A DNA stretch of 64,000 nt from Hypholoma sublateritium FD-334 SS-4 (Eukaryota > Basidiomycota > Agaricomycetes > Agaricales > Strophariaceae): assembly GCA_000827495.1 (NCBI GenBank), contig KN817625.1, positions 62,001 to 126,000 of the forward strand, written 5' to 3'. The notes under the pieces were generated by a model. The model did no database searches, had not been told where the DNA came from, and saw only the letters and a program-made list of their open reading frames with translations. Both the position numbers and the translations under genes were made by a program. Positions 12,641 through 24,613 of this stretch are shown piece after piece; positions within the stretch are counted from its first letter, which is position 1; the number at the start of each line of letters is the position of its first letter.

Positions 12641-14600
12641 ACAAAATTTATCGCAGACCCCAACGGTAGTCCAACTGTATATTTCCTCTTACGATTCGGT
12701 GCTGCGAACGTGTTTCTTACTCACATTGTTATATTTATCGTTAACAAGTGACAAATTTGATCGAAGTTTATGTCAATACCAGACTTTGGATAATACTTTC
12801 TATTCACAGGATTGTAATACCCTTGAATGGTGAGACTCCTATATCTTAAGGCCGCCGACCTCCCCATCAACGCCTACTTTCTTTTGATACTTTCTTCATC
12901 ACTTCTCATAACCTTGAACTTGATCTGAACCTTCGAGTGTTACGAGTAGATACGCGCGTTTAAGATCCTATTGGCTAGCTTGAAATAGTCTGTATTTCTC
13001 CCTGTGGCTCGTATATGGTTGGTAGTGCTATAAATTGCTCCTTGAGCCTCAGTCCGATTGGTGATCTCGGGGTAATAGGTGTTAGATCGCCTGCAGTGGG
13101 ACCCAATATATGTCTTTCCGGGACCACTGGTTGGAATTAGGTGATGCATGATGATAATTCGATACGCATCCTGGTTATGACCATTTGTTATGAGCTAACT
13201 GAGAATTGGCGGACAGTATAACGAGTTAATACAAGAACACAGAACCATCGGAATTTACTTAGTGCCTATCTATTCTGATCTTGTTAGAGTATTTCTATAT
13301 ACCCATTTGTATACCTATTTCTTCAAGAAATCTAGCATAGGTTTATCTGACTGTTCGTCCCTTCCGACGTTGTCAAAAACGGCTGATGGAGGCTCTCGCA
13401 GAGCGACATGCAGTTGTACTTAGCATCACCACAAGCTGACATTTCTACACGGGTGTCTTTCCACAGCCACTGATATTAGCCTGAAAAATCTTATAAATAC
13501 GAAGTGGCAGGAACAGAAATAATCCACCCTCGACTCTGAGCTCGTGGAGTACGGAAACTTGGCCTAACCCCGAGATCCGACATTCAAGGCGCGTTCTGTT
13601 TCTATCAACGTCTTCGTAAATAAGTCTCACTTCGGAACTTTCTGTTAGCAGTTTACTGAGCTACCACTACGCGCTCACTTTTTAGGGCACATAGATCGTT
13701 GTGCTCAATGATATTTAATCGATCTCGATGAGCCCAAAGTTTCCGAAATGCTTGAAAACTTGTAAGTGTATCTTGGCTTGCTCTGCTCGCGTGTCAATGA
13801 ACTGACAAGTACCTGTAACTTGCCCCCCCCTGCGACGGTGGGCGTTGACGGCGATTAACTGATTGTACTCGTCGACTACCAGATTCCGACTGTCCCCAAT
13901 GGACATCGCCTACGAATGACACCGATCCTCTCCGCTGGTCTCCAAATTGACTTTCGCTTCAGTAAAAATTTACTTCATCAGCAGGCCCCTCCATTAAGTA
14001 CTCCCACTCATGTCTGATTGATGTATATTGTGCTCAACGTTAAAAAAAATCTAGGTCACCTAAGCTTGGATTCCATCGGAATGTATGTTGACTCAATGGG
14101 GGATCATGAAAGTACACTTACGCTTAGCTGGGTGCACAGAAAGGCTGATCGTCTTGTCTTTCTAAGCGGCCTTGGTGCAGGCAAATCGAAGCGCATTGCG
14201 AGCCCCTTAAATGGAGATATTTCCCACGGGCGCTACACGACCCTGGCGTCATGACTTTCCACTGGACACGTTGCCCCTGAACGATCCATTTTGCTCATCA
14301 GCGTCCACTCCGACGATACTTTCTCATGATCAATGAACGCAAGAATACACCATGAATTCGACTTGCATACGTGCAGAACTTTCTCACTACACGCGTACTT
14401 TTCCCCTGCCGCGGTCAGATCGACGGCCGAGAACTATCTCCCTTGACTCTCCTCAAGGTCATCCAATACGGGCTGCGTTTCGCTAATCCTGCTCCCACGT
14501 GTACACAAGTAAGGAGGATTTAAGACGATATTGATGAAGCACTTCGACCCTATACCATAGCACCACAAAAAAGACGCCAAGGCCTATCTACATCGTTTCC
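12641..14600. other. Intergenic region
   Basis: About 2 kb with only short frames and no recognisable domain or RNA gene on either strand. Confidence 0.45.
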
Positions 14601-15634
14601 ATGTCTGCACCTACTCTTTCTGCCGTGCGCACTCTGCCATCGTTCCCAAATGTCCTTCGTATACGGGCAGACGAGTCTACGCCAAAATACCACCCCATCT
14701 TCTCTTTCTCGGATGCCGATGTTATTCTGCGCTCCAACCAAGGAACGTTATATCGCATCTACTCGTTCACATTGCGGACGACATCAGGCTTCTTCGCGAC
14801 CATGTTCAGCCTCCCGCAGCCCAAGGCTTCATCTCAGCATCCAGACGAGCGATTTTCCAACCGTCCGCAGCCCCCCTCCGAGATTCTTGATGTCTACGAA
14901 AACGACTTCCCATTAGAAAGTCTACTAAAGCTTATGTCTGGACTCCCCATACCACGGTGGAGCTCATTGGACGAATTTGAAAAAGTATTGGGACTAGCGG
15001 AGAAATGGGACACGCCAGGCCCTATATCCACTATGCGCCATTCTTTAAATTCGAAGGTGTTCCTGGAGACGCACGCGCTACGGTGTTTTGCCATCGCGAG
15101 ACACTTCGGATGGGATGCTGAGGCCAAGGCTGCGTCAACGCAAACTCTGGTCCTTGACTTGTACGATCCGGTACACACCCCTATTATAGATCGTATGACA
15201 TCCAAGGACTTTTTACGCCTGGTCGAGTTTCACCGCAGGCGCCGCAACCTCTTCCGCCAGCTTCTGGACAGTCCTGAGAGATTCGCGGCAGGAAATAGGT
15301 ACGCTCATGTCTCCGGCTCTATTTTTGGAACGACTGATATCAATATATGTACGCCAGCGTCCCGTACCACTGCAACAGGTGTGGGGTAACTGTGCTGGAC
15401 AATTACCCATGGAAGGAGTTCAAGCATGCGATGTTTCTGGAAATGGAGCGCCGACCGCTCGGCGACACCCTGGGCGTTGTGATTGGAGAAGCCGCAGACT
15501 GGCCCGCAGCACGGGCGTGTTGGGAAGCCAAGTGCCCCAAGGAAGACTGCGGGGGTCTGAATTACGATCGGATAGCCACTCTAAGGCAGATTCGGGCATG
15601 CGTTGCGCTCTTGCCATCTACAGTAGAACTTTAG
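14601..15634 (+). CDS. BTB/POZ domain protein
   Basis: The ATG at 14601 opens a protein with a BTB/POZ-like domain: HPIFSFSDADVILRSNQGTLYRIYSFTLR (first part HPIFSFSDADVILRSNQG) is the typical start of basidiomycete BTB domains, followed by a central segment on residues covering FEKVLGLAEKWDTPGP and ALRCFAIARHFGWDAEAKAAS. One intron (15299-15357, GTACGC..CCAG) joins the first exon to a second beginning VPYHCNRCG and ending at the TAG 15632-15634. The C-terminal exon contains CNRCG and CPKEDCGGLNYD, which could bind zinc. Such proteins are numerous in Agaricomycetes and usually serve as protein-interaction or cullin-adaptor modules; the partner is unknown. Confidence 0.85.
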
Positions 15635-18322
15635 AGGAAGACCTGTACACCTTCGTTTATACACCGGCGCGATCTTGTACTTTTTTTTACCGGACCTCAC
15701 CGTAATTTATTGCCATAGATAGTGTAAACCCATGACCAGGCCAGTGAGCCCCTGGGCTCCATCAATCTGTCCATGGGCCGATACTCGTCGTTGTTGGCTA
15801 TTTCTGGCCAAATAGATTCTATACGTGTATCTATGTTCCCATCAAACTTCACTGACGCATACGCAGATGAGTTTTCTTTTCCTTTTGAATCTGAGGTCAG
15901 AGGATTCATAAGGCCATTTGGCGAGCTGTAAATACTCAGACCTCACACACTGGCAGTAATCTGATTATATGTGAATCCATCACCTTCAAGCCTAATTCTA
16001 GCATCTCGCTTTAAAGCTATCAATATTCAAAACTGCTCTTGGAGTTGCCATGCCAGAGCGGTTGATGGGGATGGGTTGAATCTGAAAGTCTACATACCAG
16101 CAGGACTGGAATATGAATTTCTCACAGGTATTTCAGTACGCGATGCAGACACTTCGATTCTGCAGCTGTACCCTCAATGTACCACTCGTGTGGCCACCTT
16201 TGAGCGCAACATTTACGATAAGATAAAAATAAGATGACGAGAGACTGGATTTTAGTTTGCGCGAATTTCACGCGATGTTACGTGTTTCGCTTGAGCAGAA
16301 CTTAGAAGTAATTAATCAAGATACGACTAACATAAGTAATTCTTAAAAGACATCCATAAATGCCAAATAAATGCGGCACAACGAGTATCATGTGATCATG
16401 ACCGGACTTCCTGCGGCTTGCCTTCAAATTTGCAGAGTAATAAGTCATTGTCGCGAGTTGCTTTGAGTCTCTGACAATGAATACGGAGTATTCTCAATAT
16501 TAGCCCTGAGTCTTTCTGCCCAGGGAACTATCTCAAAAGTGCATTACTGGTTTATCAGTAAAAATTCCATTGGTATCCGACTCCCGAGTCCGACTCCATC
16601 GCGGCCGCTGATTCTTCTGCTAGAACACCCGCCCAGTAAGGGACGCTGCGACCCCAAAATATTTATCTTTAAATCCGGCGGTCAAGCCCGGCGGCACCCA
16701 TGGTGCGTGCGGTAGAACCCAAGAATAAAGACCAAGAACCACGTACCGGTACGGCCTGAGCGTTATGAAAGTAGAATATTAATAACCACATGGTGTGTTG
16801 GAATGTCAGTCTCCGGAGTGCAATTGCAAGCGAAGACGGAATCCAGATCCCTGAAGCGATATTAAATCTTGTGGGAGAAAGTGGTACGCTGAGTAACACA
16901 AATGTACCTCTTGTCATACAAATGCGCATCGCGGCGGATTCGCATGGATGTTTAAATGTCTAAGCTTAAACGCAAAGGCGACTGGTACTACTTGAATAAA
17001 GGACTGAAGAAGGCATTGTAAATTCTCGTCTCACTAAGTGTTTTCGTTCGGTGGATGAGTATGCTGTAGCGCAAGTCATAGGAGCAAGCATGAGATGCCA
17101 GTATCACCCTTTTAGAGCCGGATGACAAAGGTAGCTGAGGAAACCCAGGAAAGTGGGAGACAATCCGAATTTAAGAGCCAAAAGACGACACCCTCACTGC
17201 CAGTGGCAGTACTTGCTATCGTTCATCAGGACGCCTGAGTCCGACGAAACCAGCTAAAAATAGCCAGTATGAATAAGCACTGTATAAAGAGAGGATATCT
17301 ATCTATATGGGCTTTGGCAGTTGTGGGCATAAACAAACAGGATGGAGAGGTCATTGATTTGGATAGCCACAGTAGATTTTTGAGGTCCTAATCACGTTCT
17401 AATCACGTTTTACACGGATGGAGGACCGCAAACGGTGCACCGAAGCGCTCTTATTGTTGTCGCGCTCGGACCATCACTCTGAACGACCTCGTGTGTTGGT
17501 ATGAATTACAGGTTTCAGCATACAATGGTCGGAAGCACCAAATGGCGACTGCGGAGAGTGGGCCACAACTATGCGCCGGTACATAATGTTTGAATTGTAC
17601 TCAACCAATGAGTCGATACACAAGCTTCAAATAAGCTTCAGATCGTTCAAAGAGTGGCCTTTGAGTGACCTCATCGACGACGCATGGTTAATGGCAGTGA
17701 AAACGGTGCATAGAGTTCATATCTCAAGCATCCTTCTGCTTGTCGAAAGCTCTACTCGTCACTACTTAATTCAGTCATATTGGCTATTCGATGCACTGGA
17801 AGGCGGTTCTTGGGCGGTGTCCATTGTTCAAGGTGAAAACGTCATCTAATTTGTCATCATTCCGCATATACCATCTATATCCCCACAAACAATAACATCA
17901 CCAGACATCACCTTGTTTTATACCCTAAGGTGAGGCGGTGCATGGTCGTAGTTAGGGTGAATTTACATTCCACCACACAATGGCCCCACCGTGCCCTGTG
18001 CAAGCTGTGCTCCCTTTCTTTGTCGCGCTATTTGAAAGATCCCATGAAAGTTGATGAAACGTCGAAACTTGAAGCTTGAAGCTTGAAGCACTGCCGGAAT
18101 ACTGTACCAAGCGGCGTCAATACATTTATGATACATTGATGGGTCATCGCCAAAGGCTATTTTTAGCTGAGGCAATTTAGCGCTCGGGGGTCTCTTCATG
18201 GCGTCAATACAAACAAGGAATGCAGACTCAATGCAGAGTATAAAGTAGGCGTCGAATTGTTCTTTTATTTATCTCCCCCCTCACCTTCGTCTTTAGGTTC
18301 CGATAGTCCTATTTTTGTAATA
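15635..18322. other. Intergenic region
   Basis: About 2.7 kb without a supported gene. It contains a short tandem of CTTGAAG units at about 18066-18090. The last bases before 18323 should contain the promoter of the cupredoxin gene. Confidence 0.45.
18066..18090. repeat. CTTGAAG microsatellite
   Basis: About three consecutive copies of a 7-base unit (AGCTTGA phase) are visible in the sequence. Confidence 0.7.
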
Positions 18323-19758
18323 ATGATCTCTTCCACCCTCAGCCTCCTGGTGGTCGCCTTCCCAGTAGTCCTAGGTGCTACTATCGATGTTCAAGTCGGC
18401 GCCAATGGTACCTTGGCGTATGATCCCGAGTTTGTTTCCGCCAATGCAGGAGACGTCATTAACTTTATATTGTAAGTCTCTAATGAAATTGACTGCAGTG
18501 ATATTTAACACTTATCATATCAATTTCTCGCGTATCGTTAGCAATCCAAAAAATCATACAGTAACACAATCTTCTTTCAATACGCCCTGCGTTAGTCTGC
18601 AGAATGGAGCGTCTACTGGATTGTGAGAATATTTCCTCGGTATTTCAGTTGCATACTCATCGCTTCCAAGTGTTCCTGTCGCTGCCGGAACGTCCCCCCT
18701 ACCTACCAAGCAATTTACTGTCCCAGCAGGAACTTCTCCTCTCTGGTTTTTCTGTGGCCAAGTTGGACACTGTGGACAGGGGATGGTATTTGCTATAAAT
18801 CCTCCGGCGGACCCAGCGCCCAACTCTTTCAGCGCATTTAAGGCACTTGCGATTGCTCAAAACGGCACATCATCATCGGCGACCGTTTCTACCACGGCAC
18901 CGTCAACAACTTCTACCGGAGCTGCTACATTCACCACCCCTCCAGCCCCACAGTGGACGTCCGCAACCGCCACTGTTACATTTGATGGCTCGACTTACAC
19001 GACGACATACTCAAGCTACGCTGGCACACCTCGTACGTTTTGTTATTAGTATTAGGTTCGTACCATCGCTAATTCCACCTATTCATTAGCACCCACACCC
19101 GCCGCTGTCCCCGTGGACCACAGGATCACCGTCGGTGCTAACGGCGCTCTTGCATATAGCCCACCAAATATCACCGCGTCCATCGGCGACACCGTGACCT
19201 TCGAATTCCACCCAAAGAACCACACCGTAACCCAATCTAATTTCCTCAACCCCTGCGAGCCCCTTCAGGCGAGCACGGGGACCACGGGTTTCAAGTCTGG
19301 ATTGTAAGTTGTCCGCGCCTTCTCATCACGCACCCCCATTCAAACGTGCCGCCTTGCAGTGTACCCGTCGCCGCCGACGCCACGACCTTCCCCACGTTCC
19401 AGATCACGATCAACGATGTACGTGCATACGCTGTGCTGTCACTTCATGCGAGGCTAAACTAGCGCGTTTTCTTCAGACTGCGCCGATCTGGGGATACTGC
19501 GGCCAGACGGGCCACTGCGCGGCGGGCATGGTTTTTTCGATCAACGCCGTTGAATCTGGCCCAAACAACTTCGAGAACTTCCTGTCGCTTGCGGAGGAGA
19601 CGGCCAATGCTACGACTACTTCTAGCGGGGCGGGCAGCGCGACCGCGCCCGTGTCCAGCCCCACGTCCAGCGACACCAGCGATGCGATCTCTCCTCGCGC
19701 CTCGATTCCGATTGCATTCGGGCTTGGGTTCTCAGGGCTATTGGCCTTGCTGCTCTAA
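18323..19758 (+). CDS. GPI-anchored extracellular protein with two tandem cupredoxin domains
   Basis: A secreted blue-copper-like protein. The ATG at 18323 gives a signal peptide (MISSTLSLLVVAFPVVLGA). Introns are inferred at 18472-18541, 18623-18670, 19033-19089, 19304-19359 and 19418-19476; the TAA is at 19756-19758. Domain 1 has VGANGTLAYDPEFVSANAGD, NPKNHTVTQSSF and CGQVGHCGQGM; domain 2 has VGANGALAYSPPNITASIGD, PKNHTVTQSNF and CGQTGHCAAGM. Each retains a His in KNHTV plus C-x4-H-x4-M, consistent with a complete type-1 copper site. A Ser/Thr-rich linker separates the domains and another precedes a C-terminal hydrophobic tail (FGLGFSGLLALLL) typical of GPI signals. Fungal members are mostly single-domain. 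The alternative is two adjacent genes, but the intron at 19033-19089 joins them in frame. Confidence 0.8.
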
Positions 19759-20288
19759 GGCCGTCTTCTGGTCAAGTTGGCATCGTAGACTCCGTTTCCT
19801 TGCACGACTCCGTTCGCTCTATACGTCACGACTTGGACTTTTAGTTAGTACCTATACACGTAATCACAAGTACGCTCTGCCCGCCACGAACTAATGCTGC
19901 ATTACCTTATATAGCTGAGAGTACCGGAAGATCAGCCACGGACATTTTTGCGGGCCTGAGCCCTGACGGTGAGCGTCATACCTGGCCGATGAATGCCACA
20001 CCAATCAACGGGCCGAGATCCTAACTTAGGCCTTGGGTTTGATCTCGGGCGTCCAAACTTGAGGCATAGCTTGTTTCGAAGTGAGTAGGGGGTTTGAGCA
20101 AGGCTTGAAAGATAAGAAATGGATACATACTACATGGGCCCGCGAACTTTCGAACGCCGTCATGCGCGATTCCGGATACGGAGATAGAGTGAGTTGATGA
20201 GGGCATTTGTATGAGAGCAGGGAGGGATAGATAGCTTGAATAACAAATTGAAATTTTGAGTAAGAACAGATGTACGGCGGTACTTGTT
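19759..20288. other. Convergent intergenic gap
   Basis: About 530 bases between the stops of the cupredoxin gene and the minus-strand methyltransferase. Only short frames occur. Confidence 0.5.
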
Positions 20289-21345
20289 TCAATTTCGCTT
20301 CGTCAATCTCCATCCATGGACAGTGGATCTGACCGACTCTTCCCCGGAGTCTTCAGGAAACATAGGCTGGACAATGTTGTTAAGCCGGCCCCTTGTTTGG
20401 CTCGATCGATGAACAACATACCGGAAAAGTCCGCGTATAAATTTCTTCGCAAGTCCAACCGCGCAGTCCAGCTTTCGCGAAGAAGTCCATATCGCGATAC
20501 GCCAGATGGGGCCGATGATGTGAATAAAATACGAGGAGACACGGCTGGGTGACACCATCTTCACCTTGCCCTGTTTTCAGAGCCAGCTCACATGTTTTCA
20601 ACATGGCGTCGTGCTAGATGAATGTGAATACGTATCGCTAATGTTATAGGATCTGTGATATCTCACCTGGGAATGGTTGAAGATAAGATCTGAAAGAATT
20701 ATCAAGTCGAAGAGCTGTGCGGGATCGCCGACGAGTGATAGAACTGGATGTCCCCAGATATATCCTTGTACGTCGACGCGACTGAGTTCCTCGGGCGTCA
20801 AATTTTGTGACGCATTGTAGCTCATGTTCTCCACAAGAGCCGCGTCTGGGTAATCAGTTACAACCACCTGTCAGTTATATACATTAGCATCCCGGCGATG
20901 ATGCCTGAATGCCGTGAAGATACACACCTTTTTGGCTCCAAGCTTCGCAGAAACAATACTTGGAAGGGCCCCTCCAGCACCTAGCTCCAATATTTGCCGA
21001 TCTTTGTAGAGCTCGGCGTTCGAATCGAGAAACGATGCAAGCGCTAACGCAGCGTTCCACCTTTTGAAGTCAGTACTCAGTCACGAAGAGATATAGATGT
21101 ATTCGTACAAGTAATGAGCCCATAGAGGATGGGAACCGACAAGCCTTATGTCAATCTTTCGCCAGTCATCAGGAGAACAGACCAGGTTTTCATCGCGAGT
21201 ATAGGTTGAGACGGTAGGTTCCGGCGTAGGTGGCCTAGGTGGTTCCTTCTCATTTGAGTTATTCAGCGCAGAGTGTGAGCAGAGAGAGACTGACTGTAAA
21301 TATCCCGTCCAACCCTAGGTTTTCGTTTTCATCGTCGGACGCCAT
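20289..21345 (-). CDS. Protein N-methyltransferase of the EFM7/NNT1 family
   Basis: A Rossmann-fold S-adenosylmethionine-dependent methyltransferase resembling yeast EFM7 (NNT1), which methylates elongation factor 1-alpha. Minus-strand ATG at 21345 (MASDDENENLGLDGIF). After an intron the protein continues EPPRPPTPEPTVSTYTRDE and WAHYLW. The SAM-binding motif follows: QILELGAGGALPSIVSAKLG, then VVVTDYPDAALVENMSYN and the post-I segment FDLIILSDLIFNHSQ. Further exons give LLVFYSHHRPHLAYRDMDFF and the C-terminal PMFPEDSGEESVRSTVHGWRL; the stop is at 20291-20289. All these motifs are characteristic of the family. Five introns are needed. The first exon is short and its acceptor (AAATGAG) is weak. 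Confidence 0.85.
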
Positions 21346-22274
21346 GGTCGTTGGTTGAAGAAAAGTCACAGTGACTCTGAGTCGCCAAGCAAATGTCCAA
21401 TTCTATTCACGTGCACCGATGGCATCACCCGCGTGAGATAAGTAAAGCGCGTGCGCCGTGGGTTCGATTCCTGCCAGTGTTCTTTATGTAGCGCTACGCC
21501 ACCGACGCACCGTGCAGAGGGTATCGATTACTGGAAAGCCCAGGGACCGGTCTCCAGTGGTTCGAGGGCGACTGAGGACTGCCTTTAATAATATCCCGGC
21601 TAGTATTAAGTAATACTTTTAGCATTTCATTTGTTTGGAATTCTTTCGTGTTGGTCTTGAACAAATTCGGAATTTTTTTATTAACATCGTATACTTGCAT
21701 TCGAGGCCTCGCTAATTTGATACATGTCCCAACCGTGACAGACCAAAATCACCCGCGAATTTAGTCGAGTGGTGCCGGGCCGCTGGTCCCCGGAGATGCC
21801 GCGGCACTCGGCGCTAGTAGTAGTAGTAGTAGTAATGCTAAGAATAGAGACGTCCTACAAATAACCGCCTAATGATTGATTCAGCATCGCTTGACCTCAA
21901 CAGCACACACCCAGTGCATGATGGTTTGAAGTATATCAGTAATTTCATGCCCTTGAACAACCCTTGAAGCAAAGTACGACATTTAAATGCCCACAGGGCA
22001 AAATTTCATTCCAGAGTTGTACTCTACTGCCACGGTACACCGGAAACCCTTGTACAATCTCCGGGATAGGGTTGAAAAAAGCAAGGTATGTACAGTTCCT
22101 CTGAATCATTCCCGGACGGTCAACATCAGGGTAAATTATTTGATTCACGAAAATGGGATTTCTTCAATATTCTATCTCGAAGACGGAGGTCAATGTTTGA
22201 GGAGGGTTTTGGTAATGGCTATATACCTTCCGCCAAGTCCTTTCTTCCCCTCCTTTGGTATCTATTTGATATCA
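21346..22274. other. Intergenic region with a tRNA-like B box and a TAG microsatellite
   Basis: The 5' part should hold the methyltransferase promoter. A GGTTCGATTCC word at about 21460 matches a Pol III B box, but no complete cloverleaf could be built around it. A TAG repeat lies at 21815-21834. Confidence 0.45.
21815..21834. repeat. (TAG)n microsatellite
   Basis: About six to seven uninterrupted TAG units are visible. Confidence 0.85.
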
Positions 22275-22659
22275 TCAAAGTATATGGAATCTGTACCCAG
22301 GATAAGCTTTGTTCATTTCGTCAAGGGCTTGCTTGGCTGCTTGTTCTTTTGCAGCCTTCTTCGACTTCTCGCGACCTTGTCCAAAAGTCATATTGTTTAC
22401 TAGAAGCCTATCAGGTACCTGCCGGATGATGTTAAGAATTGGATATTTACTGATGACCCGGACGGTATAGACCCGATTATGTGGAGGTCCTTGTGGATCA
22501 TCCTCTTCGTATTGAGGTAATGTGATACCAAGAGATTGGCAGAAATTATTGAGGCGGTTGATTGCTGTTATAGGCTCTTCTCGGCGAATATCGAGCAATC
22601 AGATAAATTCTCCAACCGCAAATAACAGAAGACCTACGACTGTTTGTAGACGTAGACAT
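22275..22659 (-). CDS. Small double-stranded-RNA-binding (DSRM) protein
   Basis: The main exon (to the TGA at 22277-22275) encodes about 100 residues with the layout of one dsRNA-binding motif: an N-terminal helix AINRLNNFCQSLG, a strand region NRVYTVRVI, the loop FGQGREKSKKAAK and the second helix KKAAKEQAAKQALDEM. The GxGxSKKxAKxxAAxxAL pattern is the RNA-binding face of the family. That exon has no upstream ATG in frame; a short first exon MSTSTN starting at 22659, joined by an intron of about 61 nt with a GTCGTA donor, gives MSTSTNKEPITAINRL. The donor is unusual, so the start is uncertain. Single-motif DSRM proteins of this size are frequent in mushroom genomes and have no assigned role. 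Confidence 0.65.
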
Positions 22660-24613
22660 GTTTAAGATGATTTACGGGTTGCACTCGTGTAAGTTGGGAT
22701 GTAGAAAAACAGAGTGCACAAAGATGTCAGTGCTAAATAGCATGCCAGATGCTACCACTTACAGTGGTACAATGATTCGACAATTGCATACTTTGTCTTG
22801 CAATCTGAATAACGAGCCCATCCGTATAGCTCTACCTCCGTGGAATGAAGAACACCCTCACAAAACGTGTCTCTCAGCCAGCCCGCGCTATTCCTACTTA
22901 GAACCGTACACCTGGACAACGTTCGCCGAGATCAGAATGCTACGGGCCTCCGACGAGGTCGTTGATATGTTTTAGTACACTAACCATCAGCTAAAGTTCT
23001 GCGGTTCTTCTGCGAAGACGGCGGTTCATTTTTTTGTTTACTATGCAACAGTGAAATTAAATTCTAGGAGCGTAGTCCTCGCATCGATAACCATCCCTTT
23101 ATCCATTAGGGCTTCTTAGAGAGCTATTTCATAGCAATAAATAGACTCTGAGGCACTGTGCATTGTACAAGAAAAACGACGAGGACGGTCCCCCGCCGTC
23201 GGGTGCCTGAAGGCGCGCCCCCCGAATAAGGGCTTGGGCGCCTGTGTTAATTGACGGCGCTTATGCAACCGACGGTTATTGCCTCCGGAACCGGAGGCCG
23301 TCGGGATAGTGCGGGGCAGTGAGCACAGCGCTTCGACTGCCATATACCGGAATTGTGATGTACCAACCCATTTGGTAGAGTGCTCAACCCTTTAGTCGCC
23401 GTCGAGTACGGGGAATTTATCGGGATACACCTCGCGAAGCACCCTCAACCACAGCAAAGTACGCTAGGTTTGATGTGCAACCACGTCTCTTCTATTGCGC
23501 GACATTAATTAGGTAGTACTCATGATATTTAGTGGGTGGTACTGTAGACCGATATGGCCGAGGACTGATTCGAACATTTCACAAGACAAAGGATATGTCG
23601 ATAGTTAAAGTATACAAACTACATCACCCAACAGGCAAGGCTGACAGAATAGCCTTGATTTAATATCGGTGTCAAACCTTTTGAATATGTAATTTTGTAA
23701 GCGCTGACACAATCATCCGAAGCTCGGCGCTTAGCTTTTCACACCAGTCGCGGACTTGTTAGGTGATGCAGCGTGTCGATCGTCAGTGAGTTGAATCGAT
23801 CAACACACCGTAATATGCTTTATTTGCATATACAAGCTATTTTACCATGCTTACGATGCGAAAGCGAAGAACCCCGCAGGTATATCCGTAAATAGACACG
23901 TCGTCCGCGTCCGAAGTACTTCAGTCTTTATCTCACTATTCTTTTGTCATTTTTTGCTACAATTTGGGTCAACCAGATCAACCTGCTGTCATACAACAGA
24001 ACAGAAAAACATGTACAGTATGTGTCTGATTCCATTCACTGGCAACCGACGGGGCTCCGATACATCCAAGGATCTACTTCGAACTAAACAATCAAAAAAA
24101 TTGGTGCACTCCCGAATACTTTGACGGACTGTAAACCGGATTTGTACTGTACCTAGATCAAGAAAATTAGCGTGAAGTATTTTGCTCACTTATCCCGAGT
24201 CCAATCAGAATTAGAATCGCCACGAATCGGATGGGGGCAGGTCCGCAACAGCCCCGGGATCTTGCTGGAAATCCTTTATTTAAATATGGTCCCCAAGTTG
24301 GTGCTAGAAAATTTTCAACGACTTCAAGCTCAAGCGCTCAAGTGCTCAAGCCTAAAGCATCCAAGAAAAAAAAAGTTGCCCGAATCTTATTTAGTTTTCC
24401 ATGATTCCCGCGATGCTGGGTCCATAGCCGCCTTGATTCGATGACCTTCGTTTCATATGGTGTGATGTGATGATGATGGCTTAGACTACAAGTTGATTGC
24501 TTATAAACATTACGTAAGGAAAAAGCCTTCTTTCGCGTGGTTGGCGAGTGACCTTTGTATTTCATCTTTGCTTGCCGTCGATTCTGACATTCATTATGAG
24601 AATTTGAACCACC
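22660..24613. other. Intergenic region
   Basis: About 2 kb with no supported protein gene. The GC-rich inverted-repeat cluster at 23160-23310 stands out from the AT-rich surroundings and is listed separately. Confidence 0.45.
23160..23310. ncRNA. Candidate structured RNA or nested inverted repeats
   Basis: Nested complementary arms are visible. CGCCGTC (23194-23200) pairs with GACGGCG (23253-23259). Inside it AGGCGC (23211-23216) pairs with GCGCCT (23238-23243), and GCCC (23217-23220) with GGGC (23230-23233). Next to it a hairpin runs from CCGACGG (23269-23275) through GCCTCCGG (23281-23288) and an AA loop to CCGGAGGC (23291-23298) and CGTCGG (to 23304). On the minus strand the GC-rich block is followed by TTTTT, which could terminate Pol III. 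The strand and any function are unknown; no known RNA family was recognised. Confidence 0.3.
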
